Below are positions 47,541 to 57,538 of a stretch of 64,000 nt of DNA, in pieces. The translations under genes were made by a program, and so were the position numbers. The DNA is from Bog-756 sp963839925 (GTDB lineage: Bacteria; Actinomycetota; Acidimicrobiia; Acidimicrobiales; RAAP-2), in contig CAWIWV010000002.1 of the NCBI GenBank assembly GCA_963839925.1, positions 868,001 through 932,000 of the forward strand. Reading direction: 5' to 3'. The number at the start of each line of letters is the position of its first letter. Position 1 is the stretch's first letter. Below the pieces are notes generated by a model. The model was not told where the DNA came from, did no database searches, and was given only the letters and a program-made list of their open reading frames with translations.

Positions 47541-48275
47541 ATGACTGGCAACTTCGGTTCGGAGCGGTCGGGACCGTCGGACCAGCGACATCGAGCAGGC
47601 AATGGACCATGGGGACCGGAGGTCGAAGAGACCCACGGCCCCGGGTCCGCCGGCGGGGTGACCGAACGTCCCGCGGGGAGATCCCCTTTCGATGATGCGG
47701 GGTCGATGGACGCCGACGTGGTGGACGCGGAAGTTCTCGAGGACGAGGAAGGGGGCGACGCGGACGACCGGTCGACCCAGATCATCAGCGGAAGCTCACC
47801 TGAGGTCGGTGACCTGAAAGAGGTCATCACCCAGCGCGACGAGTATCTCGATTCGCTTCGCCGGCTCCAGGCCGAGTTCGAGAACTACAAGAAGAGGGTC
47901 GCCAAGCAGCAGAGCGATCAGGTCGCCCGGGCTGCACTCTCACTGGTGGACAAGCTGCTGCCGGTGCTCGACACGCTCGACCTCGCGATCTCGCACATCG
48001 GGGACGCCGAATCGGCTGACGGTCGCGCCCTGGTGGCGGTCTCGGGCCAGTTGCGCGACGTCCTCTCCAAAGAGGGACTCGAGCGCATCGAACCGGCGGG
48101 TGAGGTGTTCGATCCAACCGCACACGAGGCGGTCGGTCACGCTCCGGCAGAAGACGGCGAGCCCGATCAGGACGGGTCCGGCACCGGAGAGCCGGTGGTT
48201 GCCGAGGTCATGCGTGCCGGTTACCGCTGGCGCGGCGCGGTGGTGCGTCCGGCCATGGTGACGGTGCGTGGCTGA
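47541..48275 (+). CDS. grpE: Nucleotide exchange factor GrpE
   Basis: 244 residues. A long low-complexity N-terminus of about 80 residues, the helical LQAEFENYKKRVAKQQSDQ dimerisation region and the C-terminal EVFDPTAHEAVGHAP...VVAEVMRAGYRWRGAVVRPAMVTV wing. Releases ADP from DnaK. 6 nt after dnaK. A 20-residue acidic insert (EDGEPDQDGSGTGEP) sits in the wing. Confidence 0.96.
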   Translation: MTGNFGSERSGPSDQRHRAGNGPWGPEVEETHGPGSAGGVTERPAGRSPFDDAGSMDADVVDAEVLEDEEGGDADDRSTQIISGSSPEVGDLKEVITQRDEYLDSLRRLQAEFENYKKRVAKQQSDQVARAALSLVDKLLPVLDTLDLAISHIGDAESADGRALVAVSGQLRDVLSKEGLERIEPAGEVFDPTAHEAVGHAPAEDGEPDQDGSGTGEPVVAEVMRAGYRWRGAVVRPAMVTVRG

Positions 48276-48331
48276 GGGCCGACGAGGCCCAGGACCGGTT
48301 CGACTCCAGAGAGCGCTCAGGAAGGGAACCC

Positions 48332-49459
48332 GTGGCGCCGCAACGTGAATGGTTCGAAAAGGACTACTACAAGACGCTGGGGATCTCGTCGTCGGCAACG
48401 GCCAAGGAGATCACCAGCGCGTATCGAAAGCTGGCCAAGAAGCACCACCCGGACACCAATCCTGGTCAGGAAGAGACCTTCAAAGAGATCAGCGCGGCCT
48501 ACGACGTCCTCGGTGAAGCCGAGCGTCGAAAGGAGTACGACGAGGTGCGCGCCATGGGACCCGCCGCGGGCGGGTTCGGTGGCGGTTTCCCCGGCGGTTT
48601 CGGTGGCCCGGGTGCTGGAGGCGGGTCCTACCGGGTCGAGGACATGGGCGACCTGGGCGATCTCTTCGGGGGTCTGTTCGGCCGAGGGCGCCGCGGTGGC
48701 GGCGCGACCGGTCCGCAGCGAGGTGCCGACCTCGAAACCGAACTGCACCTCTCGTTCGAGGACGCCGTCAACGGGGTCACCACCTCGGTCAACCTGACCT
48801 CGGACGTTCGCTGCCACACCTGCCACGGGAGCGGTGCCGCACCGGGCACCCAGCCGGTGACCTGTCCGCGCTGTGGCGGATCGGGCACCCTGCAGGACAA
48901 CCAGGGCCTGTTCTCATTGAGCCAGATCTGCCCGCAGTGTGGTGGGCGCGGCACGGTGGTGACAACACCGTGCCCGACGTGCGCGGGTACCGGTCTCGAG
49001 CACCGGAACCGCACGGTCCGGGTCCGTATCCCGGCGGGAGTGGACGACGGCCAGCGGATCAGAGTCAAGGGAAAAGGTGCCGCGGGCCGGGGCAATGCGC
49101 CGAGCGGCGATCTCTTCGTCGTGGTCCGGGTCGACCGACACGGGATCTTCGGTCGGAAGGGTCGCAACCTGACCCTCACCGTCCCGGTCTCCTATCCCGA
49201 GGCGACCCTGGGCACGACCCTGGCCGTCCCGACCCTCACCGATCCGGTGACCCTGCGGGTGCCTGCGGGCACTCCGTCGGGGCGCACCTTCCGGGTCAAG
49301 GGCCGCGGGGTGCCGGCCGGCAAGAAGAGCACGACCGGCGACCTGCTGGTCACTGTCGAAATCGAGGTTCCTGACACGTTGACCGACGACCAGCGCGCGG
49401 CGGTCGAGGCCCTCGCGAAGGTTGTCGAGCCGCCGGCGCGCGACGCACTGGGAGTGTGA
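48332..49459 (+). CDS. dnaJ: Chaperone DnaJ
   Basis: 375 residues. J domain at the N-terminus (DYYKTLGISSSATAKEITSAYRKLAKKHHPDTNP with HPD), a Gly/Phe-rich segment, four CxxCxGxG zinc repeats (CHTCHGSG, CPRCGGSG, CPQCGGRG, CPTCAGTG) and two C-terminal substrate domains. Stimulates DnaK ATPase. GTG start at 48332 with GGAAGGGA upstream. Confidence 0.97.
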   Translation: MAPQREWFEKDYYKTLGISSSATAKEITSAYRKLAKKHHPDTNPGQEETFKEISAAYDVLGEAERRKEYDEVRAMGPAAGGFGGGFPGGFGGPGAGGGSYRVEDMGDLGDLFGGLFGRGRRGGGATGPQRGADLETELHLSFEDAVNGVTTSVNLTSDVRCHTCHGSGAAPGTQPVTCPRCGGSGTLQDNQGLFSLSQICPQCGGRGTVVTTPCPTCAGTGLEHRNRTVRVRIPAGVDDGQRIRVKGKGAAGRGNAPSGDLFVVVRVDRHGIFGRKGRNLTLTVPVSYPEATLGTTLAVPTLTDPVTLRVPAGTPSGRTFRVKGRGVPAGKKSTTGDLLVTVEIEVPDTLTDDQRAAVEALAKVVEPPARDALGV

Positions 49460-49460
49460 G

Positions 49461-49868
49461 ATGAGCGACGATCCACGATCACGGGCTGTCTACGTCATTT
49501 CGGTGGCGGCCGAGTTGACCGGCGTGCATCCACAGACCCTCCGGGTCTACGAGCGCAAGGGTCTCCTCGATCCGAGCCGGACCGAGGGCGGGAGCCGTCG
49601 TTTCAGCGACCGCGACCTCGACCGGCTCCGTCACATCCAGAGTCTCACCAACGCGGGACTGAACCTCGAAGGGGTTCGCCGGGTGATGGAGCTCGAAGAA
49701 GAGGTGGTGCGGCTCCGTCAGGAGTTGGCAGCCACCCGGGCGGAGGCTCGTGAGGCGGTTGCGGTGACCCACCGCCAGTACCGCCGCGAGTTGGTCCCCC
49801 TCACCCAGACGCTCGTGCCGACACACCAGAACCGTCGAGGGGCTCGCGGATTAGGAGGAAACCGATGA
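49461..49868 (+). CDS. hspR: Heat-shock repressor HspR (MerR family)
   Basis: 135 residues. MerR HTH: YVISVAAELTGVHPQTLRVYERKGLLDPSRTEGGSRRFSDRDLDRLRHIQ, then a coiled coil. HspR represses the dnaK operon at HAIR sites, with DnaK as co-repressor. Starts 1 nt after the dnaJ stop and overlaps clpB by 4 nt (ATGA). Confidence 0.96.
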   Translation: MSDDPRSRAVYVISVAAELTGVHPQTLRVYERKGLLDPSRTEGGSRRFSDRDLDRLRHIQSLTNAGLNLEGVRRVMELEEEVVRLRQELAATRAEAREAVAVTHRQYRRELVPLTQTLVPTHQNRRGARGLGGNR

Positions 49869-52357
49869 GCATCAGCCCCGACCGATGGACGCTCAAGACC
49901 CAAGAGGCGTTCGGCACAGCAGTGGAACGTGCGCGTGCCGCGCACAATCCGCACGTGACCCCCGAGCACGTCCTCGCCGCGGTCCTCGACCAGCCCGAAG
50001 GCATCGCAGGCCCGGTCCTGACCCGGGTCGGGGTCGAGCCGGCACTGGTCAGCGAACGGGTCAACGGCGCGCTGTCCCGTTTGCCCCAGGCGATCGGTGG
50101 GGAGGAGCCCAGCATCGACCGCGCGCTGCGCGACGTGCTCGCCGCGGCGGATTCCCAGCGGATCGAGATGGGCGACGAGTACCTGTCGGTCGAGCACCTC
50201 CTTCTGGCCATGGCCGACCGGATCGGTGTGGACAAGAACCAACTTCTCGAGGCGCTCCGCGACGTCCGCGGCAGCCACCGGGTCACCTCGCAGAACCCCG
50301 AAGAGACCTTCCAGGCCCTCGAGCGGTACGGCCGCGACCTGACCGCGCTGGCCCGGCAGGGAAAGTTGGATCCGGTCATCGGCCGTGACGAGGAGGTGCG
50401 CCGGGTCATCCAGGTGCTCTCGCGTCGCACCAAGAACAACCCGGTTCTCATCGGTGAGCCGGGGGTGGGGAAGACGGCGATCGTCGAAGGGCTCGCTCAG
50501 CGCATCGTCGAAGGGGACGTTCCCGAAGGGCTGAAGGGGCGGCGGGTGATCGCTCTCGACATGGGTTCGATGGTCGCCGGCGCCAAGTACCGCGGTGAGT
50601 TCGAGGAGCGTTTGAAGGCGGTGTTGAAGGAGATCACCGACGCCGAAGGTGAGGTGATCACCTTCATCGACGAGCTCCACACGATCGTGGGCGCGGGCGG
50701 TGGCGCGGAAGGCGCGATGGACGCCGGCAACATGATCAAGCCGATGCTCGCCCGCGGGGAGCTGCGACTCATCGGGGCCACCACCCTCGACGAGTACCGG
50801 CAGTACATCGAGAAGGACGCCGCGCTCGAACGGCGCTTCCAGCAGGTGTTCGTCCCGCCGCCGTCGGTCGAGGACACCATCGCCATCCTTCGCGGGCTGA
50901 AGGAGCGCTACGAAGTCCACCACGGGGTTCGCATCCAGGACGCGGCGCTGGTCGCCTCGGCGGTCCTCTCCGACCGGTACGTGACCGGGCGGTTCCTGCC
51001 GGACAAGGCGATCGACCTCATGGACGAGGCGGCAAGCCGCTTGCGGATCGAGATCGATTCGATGCCAACCGAGCTCGACGTGGTCACCCGGCGGCTGCGC
51101 CAGCTGGAGATCGAACGGATGGCGCTCGAAAAGGAGACCGACAGCGCATCGGCGGAGCGTCTGGCCCGGCTCGACGAGGAGATGGCGAACCTCCAAGAGG
51201 AGTCGTCCGCGATGACTGCCCACTGGCAGTCGGAGAAGGAGGCCATCTCCACCATCCAGACGCTCAAAGGTGAGCTCGAGCGTCAACGCGGGGAGGCGGA
51301 ACGGCTCACCCGCGACGGTGAGCTGGCCAGAGCCTCCGAGATCACCTACGGGCTCGTCCCCGATCTCGAGCGTCAGATCGAAGAGGCCACCGCTGCGCTC
51401 GACGAGCTGCAAAAGGGACAGCGGTTCCTGAAGGAAGAGGTGGACGCCGAGGATGTGGCCGAAGTGGTCAGCCGGGCCACCGGGGTCCCGGTCAGTCGGC
51501 TGCTCGAGGGCGAAGTGGAAAAGCTGATCCGGATGGAGGACGCGCTCCATGCCCGGGTGGTCGGCCAGGACGAGGCGGTGTCTGCGGTGTCGAACGCGAT
51601 CCGCCGGAGCAGGGCCGGTCTGTCGAACCCGAACCGGCCGATCGGCTCGTTTCTCTTCTTGGGGCCGACCGGCGTCGGGAAGACCGAGCTGGCCCGGGCG
51701 CTGGCCGAGTTCCTCTTCGACGACGAGCGGGCGATGGTGCGCATCGACATGAGCGAGTACATGGAACGCCACACGGTGGCCCGGCTGGTCGGCGCGCCTC
51801 CCGGCTACGTCGGTTACGAGGAGGGTGGACAGCTCACCGAGGCGATCCGCCGCCGCCCCTATGCGGTGGTGCTCCTCGACGAGCTGGAAAAGGCCCACCC
51901 CGACGTGTTCAACACGCTCCTCCAGGTGCTGGAGGACGGCAGGCTCACCGACGGTCAGGGACGGACGGTCGACTTCACCAACACGGTGCTGATCATGACC
52001 TCCAACCTGCCGGGCGAGCCGATCGAGTTCTTCAAGCCCGAGTTCGTGAACCGGATCGACGAGATCGTCCGCTTCCACCCATTGACCGAGGCCGACCTCT
52101 CGCGGATCGTCTCGATCCAACTGGGCGGTCTGCGTTCGCGGCTGGCGGAGCGCCGGCTGTCGCTGACGGTGACCGAAGCCGCCGAACAGTGGCTGGCGCG
52201 GGCCGGGTTCGACCCCGACTTCGGGGCCCGGCCGCTGCGCCGGGTCATCCAACGAGAGGTCGAGGACCCCTTGGCGCTCGCGCTGCTCGAGGGCCGTTAC
52301 CCCGAGGGCTCGATGGTGGTGGTGGACGAAAAAGACGGGGCCGTCGTCTTGGTCTGA
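49865..52357 (+). CDS. clpB: ATP-dependent chaperone/disaggregase ClpB
   Basis: 830 residues. Clp N domain, AAA1 Walker A GEPGVGKTA and Walker B ITFIDELH, a coiled-coil M domain (about 400-525), AAA2 GPTGVGKTEL, and the ARTGVPVSRL linker reads VSRATGVPVSRL. Shorter than the usual 850-870. The shortage lies after the second sensor (IMTSNLPGEPIEFFKPEFVNR), where most ClpB have about 15-30 more residues. Rescues aggregated proteins with DnaK. AGGAGG before ATG 49865. Confidence 0.97.
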   Translation: MSISPDRWTLKTQEAFGTAVERARAAHNPHVTPEHVLAAVLDQPEGIAGPVLTRVGVEPALVSERVNGALSRLPQAIGGEEPSIDRALRDVLAAADSQRIEMGDEYLSVEHLLLAMADRIGVDKNQLLEALRDVRGSHRVTSQNPEETFQALERYGRDLTALARQGKLDPVIGRDEEVRRVIQVLSRRTKNNPVLIGEPGVGKTAIVEGLAQRIVEGDVPEGLKGRRVIALDMGSMVAGAKYRGEFEERLKAVLKEITDAEGEVITFIDELHTIVGAGGGAEGAMDAGNMIKPMLARGELRLIGATTLDEYRQYIEKDAALERRFQQVFVPPPSVEDTIAILRGLKERYEVHHGVRIQDAALVASAVLSDRYVTGRFLPDKAIDLMDEAASRLRIEIDSMPTELDVVTRRLRQLEIERMALEKETDSASAERLARLDEEMANLQEESSAMTAHWQSEKEAISTIQTLKGELERQRGEAERLTRDGELARASEITYGLVPDLERQIEEATAALDELQKGQRFLKEEVDAEDVAEVVSRATGVPVSRLLEGEVEKLIRMEDALHARVVGQDEAVSAVSNAIRRSRAGLSNPNRPIGSFLFLGPTGVGKTELARALAEFLFDDERAMVRIDMSEYMERHTVARLVGAPPGYVGYEEGGQLTEAIRRRPYAVVLLDELEKAHPDVFNTLLQVLEDGRLTDGQGRTVDFTNTVLIMTSNLPGEPIEFFKPEFVNRIDEIVRFHPLTEADLSRIVSIQLGGLRSRLAERRLSLTVTEAAEQWLARAGFDPDFGARPLRRVIQREVEDPLALALLEGRYPEGSMVVVDEKDGAVVLV

Positions 52358-52360
52358 GCC

Positions 52361-52402
52361 CTGGTCTGACCAGCGGTCGGGCCGTGCGCTGCGGGCTACA
52401 CT
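52361..52402 (+). promoter_or_regulatory. Short palindrome and -10 box before purA
   Basis: CTGGTC-t-GACCAG (52361-52373) lies 3 nt after the clpB stop and TACACT (52397-52402) is a good actinobacterial -10, 37 nt before GTG 52440. The palindrome could end clpB transcription or act as an operator. No clear -35. Confidence 0.4.
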
Positions 52403-52439
52403 GGTGCGTAATCCGCATTTCGCTACGGAGGAGTGACGC

Positions 52440-53720
52440 GTGCCGGCAACCGTCGTCGTCGGGACCCAATGGGGAGATGAGGGCAAGGGCAAGCTCACCG
52501 ATCTCCTGGCCAAGGAGATGGACTTGGTCGTCCGCTACCAGGGTGGCCACAATGCAGGCCACACCCTCGTGGTGGACGGGGAGACCTTCGCCCTCCAACT
52601 GGTCCCGAGTGGCATCCTCTACGACCACATCGTCCCGGTCATCGGCAACGGGGTGGTGGTCGACCCGACCGTGCTCCTCGCCGAGGTGGACACCCTCGCC
52701 GCCAAGGGCGTCGACACCTCTCGCCTGGTGGTGAGCGGCAACGCCCACATGATCATGCCCTACCACCACGAGTTGGACCGGCTGACCGAGCGCTACCTCG
52801 GGAAGAACAAGCTGGGCACCACCAAGCGTGGGATCGGACCCGCCTACGCGGACAAGTCATCGAGGGTCGGGCTGCGGGTGCAGGACCTCTCGGACCCCAA
52901 GATCTTCCGCGAGAAGCTCGAGGTCGTGCTCAAGGAGAAGAACGCGGTCTTGGCGAAGATCTACAACCGGCTGCCGCTCGACGCCGACCAGATCTGCGCC
53001 CACTACCTCGACGAGCTCGCCCCTCGGGTGACCCCGATGGTGGCCGACACGGTCTCGTTGCTTCACGACGCACTCGACCGCGGTGAGAACGTCCTGCTCG
53101 AGGGCGCGCAAGCCACCTTCTTGGATCTGGACCACGGCACCTATCCCTTCGTGACCTCGTCCAACCCGGTCGCCGGGGGTGCCTGCACGGGGGCCGGGAT
53201 CGGGCCCCGGTACATCGACCAGGTGATCGGGATCGCCAAGGCGTATGTGACCCGGGTGGGAAGCGGGCCTTTTCCCACCGAGCTGACCGACGAGATCGGC
53301 GACGCGCTGGTCGACCGCGGTCACGAGTACGGGGTGAACACCGGACGCCGCCGCCGACCCGGATGGTTCGACGCGGTGATGATGCGCCAGGCGGTCCGGC
53401 TCAACTCGCTGTCCGAGGTGGCGCTCACCAAGCTCGACGTCCTCGACGACTTCGACACGGTCAAGGTGTGTGTCGCCTACGAAGCTGACGGCGAACGGTT
53501 CACCAACCCTCCCTACCATCAGTCGGTGCTCCACCAGGTCACTCCCGTCTACGAGGAGCTGCCCGGTTGGAAGCAGGACATCTCGGGAGCCACCGACATC
53601 GACGACCTGCCAGGGGCTGCCCGCGACTACGTGCACTTCCTCGCCGAGCAGATCGGCAGCCCGGTGCGGCTGGTCGGCGTGGGACCCGGTCGCGATCAGT
53701 TCGTTCGCTTCGCCGCATGA
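52440..53720 (+). CDS. purA: Adenylosuccinate synthetase
   Basis: 426 residues. VVGTQWGDEGKGKLTDLL (GTP loop), QGGHNAGHT and GTTKRGIGPAY. Converts IMP, aspartate and GTP to adenylosuccinate on the way to AMP. GTG 52440 after GGAGGAG. First gene of the purine run and overlaps purD (ATGA). Confidence 0.98.
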   Translation: MPATVVVGTQWGDEGKGKLTDLLAKEMDLVVRYQGGHNAGHTLVVDGETFALQLVPSGILYDHIVPVIGNGVVVDPTVLLAEVDTLAAKGVDTSRLVVSGNAHMIMPYHHELDRLTERYLGKNKLGTTKRGIGPAYADKSSRVGLRVQDLSDPKIFREKLEVVLKEKNAVLAKIYNRLPLDADQICAHYLDELAPRVTPMVADTVSLLHDALDRGENVLLEGAQATFLDLDHGTYPFVTSSNPVAGGACTGAGIGPRYIDQVIGIAKAYVTRVGSGPFPTELTDEIGDALVDRGHEYGVNTGRRRRPGWFDAVMMRQAVRLNSLSEVALTKLDVLDDFDTVKVCVAYEADGERFTNPPYHQSVLHQVTPVYEELPGWKQDISGATDIDDLPGAARDYVHFLAEQIGSPVRLVGVGPGRDQFVRFAA

Positions 53721-55030
53721 CCGCGGGGAGCGCGTCAGGGATCGAAACGGTGTGCGTGGTCGGCTCGGGCGGGAGGGAGCACGCTTTGGCGGTCACCCTC
53801 GGGCGTACCGCGGAGGTGATCGTGACCCCGGGCAACCCGGGGATCTCGGGAAGGACCGAGCAGGGTCACACCATGACCAGCGTCGCAACGCCGCCCGAGG
53901 AGATCGACGCCGACCTGTACGTGATCGGACCGGAAGCTCCGCTGGTCGACGGCCTGGCAGACCGGCTGCGTACGTCGGGCCGGTTGGTGTTCGGCCCCGG
54001 TGCCGACGGCGCCCGGCTCGAGGGCTCCAAGGTGTTCATGAAGGAGATGCTGGCCGAGGCCCGTGTCCCGACCGCCCGTTTCGGTGTGTTCGACGAACCG
54101 GGCGCGGCGCGGGAGTACCTGCGCACCCTGCCCGGGCCGTGGGTGATCAAGACGGACGGTCTTGCGGCCGGCAAGGGCGTCCGTGTGACGGACTCGATCG
54201 ACGAAGCCGAGGCGGACATCGAAGCGAAGCTCTCGGGGACGGCGTTCGGTGACGCCGGCAGACGGGTGGTGGTGGAAGAAGGCCTCGACGGTCCGGAGTG
54301 CTCGCTGCTGGTCCTCTGTGACGGCGAGCGTCTGGCTCCCCTCGCTCCCGCGCAGGACTTCAAGCGGCTCGGGGAGCACGACCAGGGGCCGAACACCGGA
54401 GGGATGGGTGCGTACTCGCCGGTCGGGTTGGTCGACGACGAGCTGGCCGACCGGTTGGTCGACGAGGCGGTCGCGCCCTTGGTCTCGGCGCTGCGGGCCC
54501 GAGGCATCGACTACCGGGGCGTGCTCTATGCAGGTCTGATGTTGACCGGCGACGGGCCGAAGGTGCTCGAGTTCAACGTGCGCTTCGGCGATCCGGAGAC
54601 CCAGGTCGTCCTTCCTCGGCTGGAGGGAGACCTGACCGGACTGCTCGCAGAGGTCGCGGCCGGCTCCCTGGTGACCGCTCCCCGATTCCTCCCCGACGCG
54701 GCGGTGTGCGTGGTGCTCGCCTCCGAGGGCTACCCCGGGGTGACCCGCACCGGTGATCCGATCTCCGGCCTCGACGAGGCCGGGTCGATCGAGGGGGTGA
54801 CCGTCTTCCACGCCGGGACTGCTGTGGCGTCCGGGGGATCTGCGGGTGGTTCCGAGATCGTCACCGCCGGGGGGCGCGTGCTCGGTGTGACCGCCCTGGC
54901 TGATTCGATCGGCGAAGCCCGGCGGCGTGCGTATCGCGGGGCGGCCGCCATTTCGTGGCCCGGCATGCAGGTCCGCTCTGACATCGCGAGCGCTGCCGCG
55001 GGCGAGCTCGCAGCGCAGGTTCCGACGTGA
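53717..55030 (+). CDS. purD: Phosphoribosylamine--glycine ligase
   Basis: 437 residues, ATP-grasp. VCVVGSGGREHALA at the N-terminus, WVIKTDGLAAGKGV, GPNTGGMGAYSP and KVLEFNVRFGDPETQ. Makes glycinamide ribonucleotide. Overlaps purA by 4 nt and purB by 4 nt (GTGA). Confidence 0.97.
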   Translation: MTAGSASGIETVCVVGSGGREHALAVTLGRTAEVIVTPGNPGISGRTEQGHTMTSVATPPEEIDADLYVIGPEAPLVDGLADRLRTSGRLVFGPGADGARLEGSKVFMKEMLAEARVPTARFGVFDEPGAAREYLRTLPGPWVIKTDGLAAGKGVRVTDSIDEAEADIEAKLSGTAFGDAGRRVVVEEGLDGPECSLLVLCDGERLAPLAPAQDFKRLGEHDQGPNTGGMGAYSPVGLVDDELADRLVDEAVAPLVSALRARGIDYRGVLYAGLMLTGDGPKVLEFNVRFGDPETQVVLPRLEGDLTGLLAEVAAGSLVTAPRFLPDAAVCVVLASEGYPGVTRTGDPISGLDEAGSIEGVTVFHAGTAVASGGSAGGSEIVTAGGRVLGVTALADSIGEARRRAYRGAAAISWPGMQVRSDIASAAAGELAAQVPT

Positions 55031-56337
55031 TTCCACGCTACGCGCCGAAAGAAATGGCCGCCCTCTTCTCCGACGAGGCCAGGTTCTCCATGTGGCTCGA
55101 GGTCGAGCTGTTGGCCACCGAGGCGTGGGCTCGACACGGGGTGGTACCGGCCGAGGCGGCCGTTGCGTGCCGGCAGAAGGCACCGGTGGTCGACGTCGAA
55201 TTCGTGATCGAGGTCGGCGAGCGGGAGAAGGTCACCGACCACGACGTCGCCGCCTTCGTCGACGTGGTCCAAGAGGTCATCGGCCAGCCGGCAGGTTCGT
55301 GGATCCACTACGGCCTCACCTCGTCGGACGTCGTGGACACTGCGTTGTGCGCCACGTTGACCCGGGCCTCGGACCTGCTGATCGAGGCGTGCTCGGAGCT
55401 GGTCCAAGCCCTCAAACGACGCGCGTTCGAGACCATCCACACCCCGGTCACCGGGCGGACCCACGGCATGCACGCCGAGCCGACGACCTTCGGGGCCAAG
55501 TTCGCGTTGTGGGCGCTGCAGGCAGGGCGAGATCTCGAACGACTCCGTGCCGCCCGTGAGCGGGTGGCGGTGGGCAAGTTGTCGGGCGCGGTGGGGACCT
55601 ATTCGAACATCGATCCGCGCGTGGAAGAGGAGGTGTGCCGGGCTCTCGGACTCACCCCGATCCCGGCGACCCAGGTCATCGCCCGCGACCGTCACGCCGA
55701 GTTCCTCTGGGCCTGCGCATCGGTCGGCGCCACGATCGAGCTGATCGCCACCGAGGTCCGGCACATGGCCCGCAGCGAGCTCGGGGAAGCGGAGGAGCCG
55801 TTCAGGGCCGGGCAGAAGGGGAGCTCGGCGATGCCCCACAAGCGCAACCCGATCCTCTCGGAGCGGTTGTGCGGCTTGGCCCGGGTACTGCGCGGCTACC
55901 TCTCGGCCGGCATCGAGGACGTGGCCCTCTGGCACGAACGGGACATCTCGCACAGCTCGGTCGAGCGGGTGGTACTCCCCGACGCGAGCACGCTCACCTT
56001 GTATATGTTGCAGAAGGCGAGGGGGCTGGTCGAAGGGCTCGTCCTGCATCCCGAACGGGCACTTGCGACCCTGACCGAAGGGAGCAACGGGCTGGTGTTC
56101 AGCCAGAGCGTCCTCTTGGCCCTGGTCGAGGGCGGCCTGAGCAGGGACGCCGCGTACCGGATCGTGCAGCGGGATGCCCGGGCCGCCTGGGAGGGCGGCC
56201 GCCCGTTCCGTGAAGTGCTCGCCGAAGATCCCGAGGTCACTCTGTCCCCCGACGAGCTGGATCGGGCGTTCGACCTCGCCCGCACCCTGCGCCACGTCCA
56301 CCGATTCACCGATGCCCTGGAGGAACTCACCCCATGA
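55027..56337 (+). CDS. purB: Adenylosuccinate lyase
   Basis: 436 residues. Fumarase/aspartase superfamily: SSDVVDTAL, TPVTGRTHGMHAEP and the signature GSSAMPHKRNPIL. Cleaves SAICAR and adenylosuccinate to release fumarate. GTG start at 55027 inside the purD stop. Confidence 0.97.
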   Translation: MIPRYAPKEMAALFSDEARFSMWLEVELLATEAWARHGVVPAEAAVACRQKAPVVDVEFVIEVGEREKVTDHDVAAFVDVVQEVIGQPAGSWIHYGLTSSDVVDTALCATLTRASDLLIEACSELVQALKRRAFETIHTPVTGRTHGMHAEPTTFGAKFALWALQAGRDLERLRAARERVAVGKLSGAVGTYSNIDPRVEEEVCRALGLTPIPATQVIARDRHAEFLWACASVGATIELIATEVRHMARSELGEAEEPFRAGQKGSSAMPHKRNPILSERLCGLARVLRGYLSAGIEDVALWHERDISHSSVERVVLPDASTLTLYMLQKARGLVEGLVLHPERALATLTEGSNGLVFSQSVLLALVEGGLSRDAAYRIVQRDARAAWEGGRPFREVLAEDPEVTLSPDELDRAFDLARTLRHVHRFTDALEELTP

Positions 56338-57248
56338 CCATTTCGTCCACCAGCGAGCCGCTTGCCCTTGTCCAGTCCGGAAAGGTCCGCGAGCTCTACG
56401 ACGCCGGCGACGACCGACTGCTCATGGTCGCGTCCGACCGGATGTCGGCGTTCGACGTCATCATGGCTGAACCGATTCCGAACAAGGGTCGGGTCCTCAC
56501 CGCGATGACCGCCTATTGGCTGGACGAGCTCTCCGACCTTGCCCCGAATCATCTGATCAGCGCCGACACCGCGGCCTTCCCCGAGGGGGCGGGCGCGCTG
56601 CCCGGGGGGCTCAGCGGGCTGGCCGGCCGATCCATGCTGGTCCGCCGGGCGGACATGTTGGCGATCGAATGCATCGTGCGCGGCTACCTGGCGGGCTCGG
56701 CCTACAAGGAGTACGTGAAGGAGGGGACCGTGCACGGGATGAAGATGCCCTCGGGTCTCGAGCATGCCGAGCGGCTCCCCGAACCGATCTTCACCCCCTC
56801 GACCAAGGCCGATCTCGGGGAGAAGGACCTCAACATCGGGATGGCCGAAGCGATCGACATCGTGGGGAAGGAGGCCGCAGAGGCCGCGTCGGAACTGTGC
56901 CTCGCCGCCTACCAGAGAGCCGCCGCACGTTCCGAGGAGCACGGCATCGTCATCTGCGACACCAAGTTCGAGCTCGGGTTCATCGACGGGAAGCTGGCCA
57001 TCTGCGACGAGGTGCTCACCCCTGACTCCTCCCGGTTCTGGCCGGCCGACGACTGCGCACCGGGGACCAACCCGCCCTCGTTCGACAAGCAGCCGCTGCG
57101 CGACTGGCTCGAGGGACAGCCCTGGGACAAGCAGCCGCCTCCGCCACCACTCCCGCAAGAGATCGTGGACGAGACCTCGCGTCGGTACGTCGAGTCCTAC
57201 GAGCGGGTCTGCGGCCGGCGCTTGTCCGACTGGTACGGTGCCGCCTAG
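56334..57248 (+). CDS. purC: Phosphoribosylaminoimidazole-succinocarboxamide synthase
   Basis: 304 residues, at the upper end of the family. SGKVRELYDAGDDRLLMVASDRMSAFD, the ECIVRGYLAGSAYKEY motif and DTKFELGFIDGKL. Adds aspartate to CAIR. Overlaps purB by 4 nt. Confidence 0.97.
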   Translation: MTISSTSEPLALVQSGKVRELYDAGDDRLLMVASDRMSAFDVIMAEPIPNKGRVLTAMTAYWLDELSDLAPNHLISADTAAFPEGAGALPGGLSGLAGRSMLVRRADMLAIECIVRGYLAGSAYKEYVKEGTVHGMKMPSGLEHAERLPEPIFTPSTKADLGEKDLNIGMAEAIDIVGKEAAEAASELCLAAYQRAAARSEEHGIVICDTKFELGFIDGKLAICDEVLTPDSSRFWPADDCAPGTNPPSFDKQPLRDWLEGQPWDKQPPPPPLPQEIVDETSRRYVESYERVCGRRLSDWYGAA

Positions 57249-57538
57249 TGGCTCCTGCCGGACAGTTTTCGGTGTTGGTCGAGGTCCGACCGCGTGAGGG
57301 GATCGCCGATCCCGAAGGTGCCACCATCGAGCGGGCGCTGCCGGCGCTCGGCTTCGCCGGCGTCTCGCGGGTGCAGGCGGGGAAGGCGTTCCGGTTCGAG
57401 GTCGAAGCCGCGGATCGGGCGGATGCGCTGGCTCGAGCGACCGAGGTCGCGGAACGCTTGCTCGCCAATCCGGTGATCGAACAGTCGACGGTGACCGTCG
57501 AACCGGTCGAGGGCGGCCCGGACGGGAGCGCCGGCTGA
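57248..57538 (+). CDS. purS: Phosphoribosylformylglycinamidine synthase subunit PurS
   Basis: 96 residues. FSVLVEVRPREGIADPEGATIERALPALGF and the helical ending ERLLANPVIEQSTVTVEPV. Bridges PurL and PurQ for ammonia transfer. GTG 57248 shares a base with the purC stop. Confidence 0.93.
   Translation: MAPAGQFSVLVEVRPREGIADPEGATIERALPALGFAGVSRVQAGKAFRFEVEAADRADALARATEVAERLLANPVIEQSTVTVEPVEGGPDGSAG

Noticed and set aside
49718..52513. Minus-strand open frame of 931 codons
   Set aside because: Mirror of clpB codon bias; His/Arg/Asp-rich translation without motifs.
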